Shown: positions 15,557 through 17,228 of the stretch, in pieces | Layout: every line of letters starts with the position of its first letter | How positions within the stretch are numbered: the stretch's first letter is position 1 | Assembly (NCBI GenBank): GCA_003232155.1 | Contig: QILY01000124.1 | Coordinates: 1-17,228 of the forward strand | Direction of reading: 5' to 3' | DNA: 17,228 bases | Source of the DNA: Maribacter sp. | GTDB taxonomy: Bacteria; Bacteroidota; Bacteroidia; Flavobacteriales; Flavobacteriaceae | The notes under the pieces: model-generated | What the model was told of the DNA's origin: nothing | Databases searched by the model: none | The model's input: only the letters and a program-made list of their open reading frames with translations | Made by a program: the position numbers and the translations under genes

Positions 15557-17185
15557 ATGTTATCCGTTTCAAATTTGTCGGTACAATTTGGTAAAAGAGT
15601 TTTGTTTGATGAAGTAAATGTTGCTTTTACCCAAGGAAATTGTTACGGGGTAATTGGCGCGAACGGCGCGGGAAAATCAACTTTTTTAAAAATACTTTCT
15701 GGACAGATAGATCCCACCTCTGGCCATGTTCATTTAGAGCCAGGCAAACGAATGTCCATTCTAGAACAGAACCACAATGCCTACGATGAATCTACTGTGT
15801 TGGAGACAGTGGTAATGGGTAATAAACCCCTATACGCATTAAAGACGGAAATCGATGCCTTGTATGCTGATTATAACGATGAAAATGCAAATAAAATTGG
15901 TGAATTACAAGTACAGTTCGAAGAAATGAACGGTTGGAACGCTGATAGTGCCGCCGCAGCAATGTTGTCCAATTTGGGGATTTCTGAAGCGCTTCATTTT
16001 ACAGCAATGGCCGAGCTTGATTCTAAACTGAAAGTGAGGGTTTTATTAGCTCAGGCTTTGTTCGGAAACCCTGATGTACTGATTATGGATGAGCCTACCA
16101 ACGACCTTGATTATGAGACTATAGGTTGGTTAGAGAACTTTTTGGCCCATTATGAAAACACGGTAATAGTTGTATCGCATGACCGTCACTTTTTAGATTC
16201 GGTATGTACTCATATTTCAGATATTGATTTTGGTAAAATGAACCATTATTCCGGTAATTATACATTTTGGTATGAGAGCAGTCAATTGGCCGCGCGCCAA
16301 CGGGCACAACAGAATAAAAAATCTGAGGAAAAAGCAAAAGAGCTACAAGAGTTTATTGCGCGTTTTAGTGCCAATGTTGCGAAAAGCAAGCAAGCTACCT
16401 CTCGAAAGAAAATGTTATCCAAATTGAAGATCGAGGATATTAAGCCTTCAAGCAGAAGATATCCAGCAATTATTTTTGATAGGGAACGTGAAGCAGGTGA
16501 CCAAATATTAAATGTTGATGGTTTGCAGGCTGTTTCTGAAGATGGCGATCTATTGTTTAAAAATGTGAATATCAATTTAGCAAAAGGAGATAAAGTTGCT
16601 ATAATCTCTAAAGATTCTAGAGCAACAACTGCATTTTATGAAATTATAAACAATAATAAAAAAGCAGAAAAAGGTTCATTCCAATGGGGTATTACTACCA
16701 ATCAATCTTACCTTCCTGCCGATAATTCTGATTTTTTTACCCAAAATATCAGTTTGGTCGATTGGTTGCGACAATGGGCAAAAACTGAAGAAGAACGTGA
16801 AGAGGTGTACATACGTGGTTTTTTAGGTAAAATGCTGTTTAGTGGAGAAGAAGCTTTGAAAAAATGTACGGTATTATCAGGAGGCGAAAAAGTGCGTTGT
16901 ATGCTAAGTAGAATGATGATGCTAAGAGCTAATGTAGTTATGTTGGATGAACCAACAAACCACTTAGATCTAGAGAGTATAACAGCCTTCAATAATTCGT
17001 TGAAAAACTTCAAAGGAACTGTTATGTTTACGACCCATGATCATGAATTTGCACAAACAGTAGCTGATAGAATTATAGAATTGACCCCTCAGGGCAATAT
17101 TGACCGTTATTTAACGTTCGATGAATATATGTCTGACAAGACTATTAAGGAACAACGTACAAAAATGTACCCTGTTTCTGTTTGA
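15557..17185 (+). CDS. ABC-F family ATPase, YbiT-like
   Basis: The 542-residue protein has two ABC ATPase domains joined by a charged linker (about 240-300) and no membrane segment, as in ABC-F ribosome-associated factors. NBD1 has a Walker A GANGAGKST (34-42), a Walker B with D178-E179 and switch H208. Its signature is degenerate: ELDSKLKVR (153-161) replaces LSGGQxxR. NBD2 has a good signature LSGGEKVR (440-447), a Walker B with D464-E465 and H494, but its Walker A is lost: SKDSRATT (351-358) replaces GxxGxGKST. The linker and the RFSANVAKSKQATSR segment resemble E. coli YbiT. It probably acts on the ribosome during translation; an exact substrate or resistance role is not evident. A promoter lies directly upstream. 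Confidence 0.9.
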   Translation: MLSVSNLSVQFGKRVLFDEVNVAFTQGNCYGVIGANGAGKSTFLKILSGQIDPTSGHVHLEPGKRMSILEQNHNAYDESTVLETVVMGNKPLYALKTEIDALYADYNDENANKIGELQVQFEEMNGWNADSAAAAMLSNLGISEALHFTAMAELDSKLKVRVLLAQALFGNPDVLIMDEPTNDLDYETIGWLENFLAHYENTVIVVSHDRHFLDSVCTHISDIDFGKMNHYSGNYTFWYESSQLAARQRAQQNKKSEEKAKELQEFIARFSANVAKSKQATSRKKMLSKLKIEDIKPSSRRYPAIIFDREREAGDQILNVDGLQAVSEDGDLLFKNVNINLAKGDKVAIISKDSRATTAFYEIINNNKKAEKGSFQWGITTNQSYLPADNSDFFTQNISLVDWLRQWAKTEEEREEVYIRGFLGKMLFSGEEALKKCTVLSGGEKVRCMLSRMMMLRANVVMLDEPTNHLDLESITAFNNSLKNFKGTVMFTTHDHEFAQTVADRIIELTPQGNIDRYLTFDEYMSDKTIKEQRTKMYPVSV

Positions 17186-17212
17186 TTATTGTAGAACCCA
17201 AATTCTTACATT

Positions 17213-17228
17213 ATGAAAACCTACACTA
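17213..17228 (+). CDS. Possible start of a further gene (truncated by the window edge)
   Basis: ATGAAAACCTACAC begins 27 bases after the ABC-F stop on the same strand and stays open to the end of the window (M-K-T-Y-T). Nothing more can be said from 16 bases; it could equally be chance. Confidence 0.3.

Overview
The window looks like chromosomal DNA of a marine member of the Flavobacteriaceae (Bacteroidota). The DNA is AT-rich and the spacers have few Shine-Dalgarno sites. Several genes are preceded by the Bacteroidota promoter pattern (TTG, a spacer of about 19-21 nt, then TAnnTTTG). Protein types common in this group are present: a TPR histidine kinase, several lipoproteins with short lipoboxes, and a large secreted FG-GAP/ASPIC/thrombospondin-3 protein. 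The genus cannot be fixed from the sequence alone.

Region 1 (about 1-5445, all genes on the minus strand) is the most interesting part and reads as a compact signalling locus. In transcription order it holds: a LytTR regulator with a degenerate receiver domain (5326-4595); a 51-residue secreted peptide with a CxxC-acidic tail (4441-4286); a strong intrinsic terminator; a TPR-containing histidine kinase (4208-2115); its NarL-type response regulator (2082-1414); and an unrecognised cytosolic protein (1241-585). The first and last genes each have a nearly identical ~25-bp element the same distance (28 or 29 nt) upstream of a -7 promoter box. Just upstream of the peptide gene lies a pair of 12-bp direct repeats spaced 22 bp apart, the geometry LytTR proteins bind. 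I infer one regulated module: an envelope or peptide signal, a two-component pair, a phosphorylation-independent LytTR regulator, and one output gene. The first 584 bases hold no convincing gene, only a foldable element of about 105 bp.

Region 2 (5462-8521, minus strand) is a likely operon of a lipoprotein-type glutaminyl-peptide cyclotransferase, a hotdog-fold acyl-CoA thioesterase and a predicted beta-helix lipoprotein.

Region 3 (8634-10395, plus strand) holds the signal recognition particle RNA with a textbook promoter and terminator, then a short-chain dehydrogenase and a TalC-type transaldolase.

Region 4 (10461-13661, minus strand) is a 1066-residue secreted multidomain protein, followed by a 328-base spacer. 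Region 5 (13990 to the end) has a thioredoxin-fold lipoprotein lacking its redox cysteines, divergent from a YbiT-like ABC-F ATPase in which one of the two composite ATP sites appears degenerate. A further plus-strand gene may begin in the last 16 bases.
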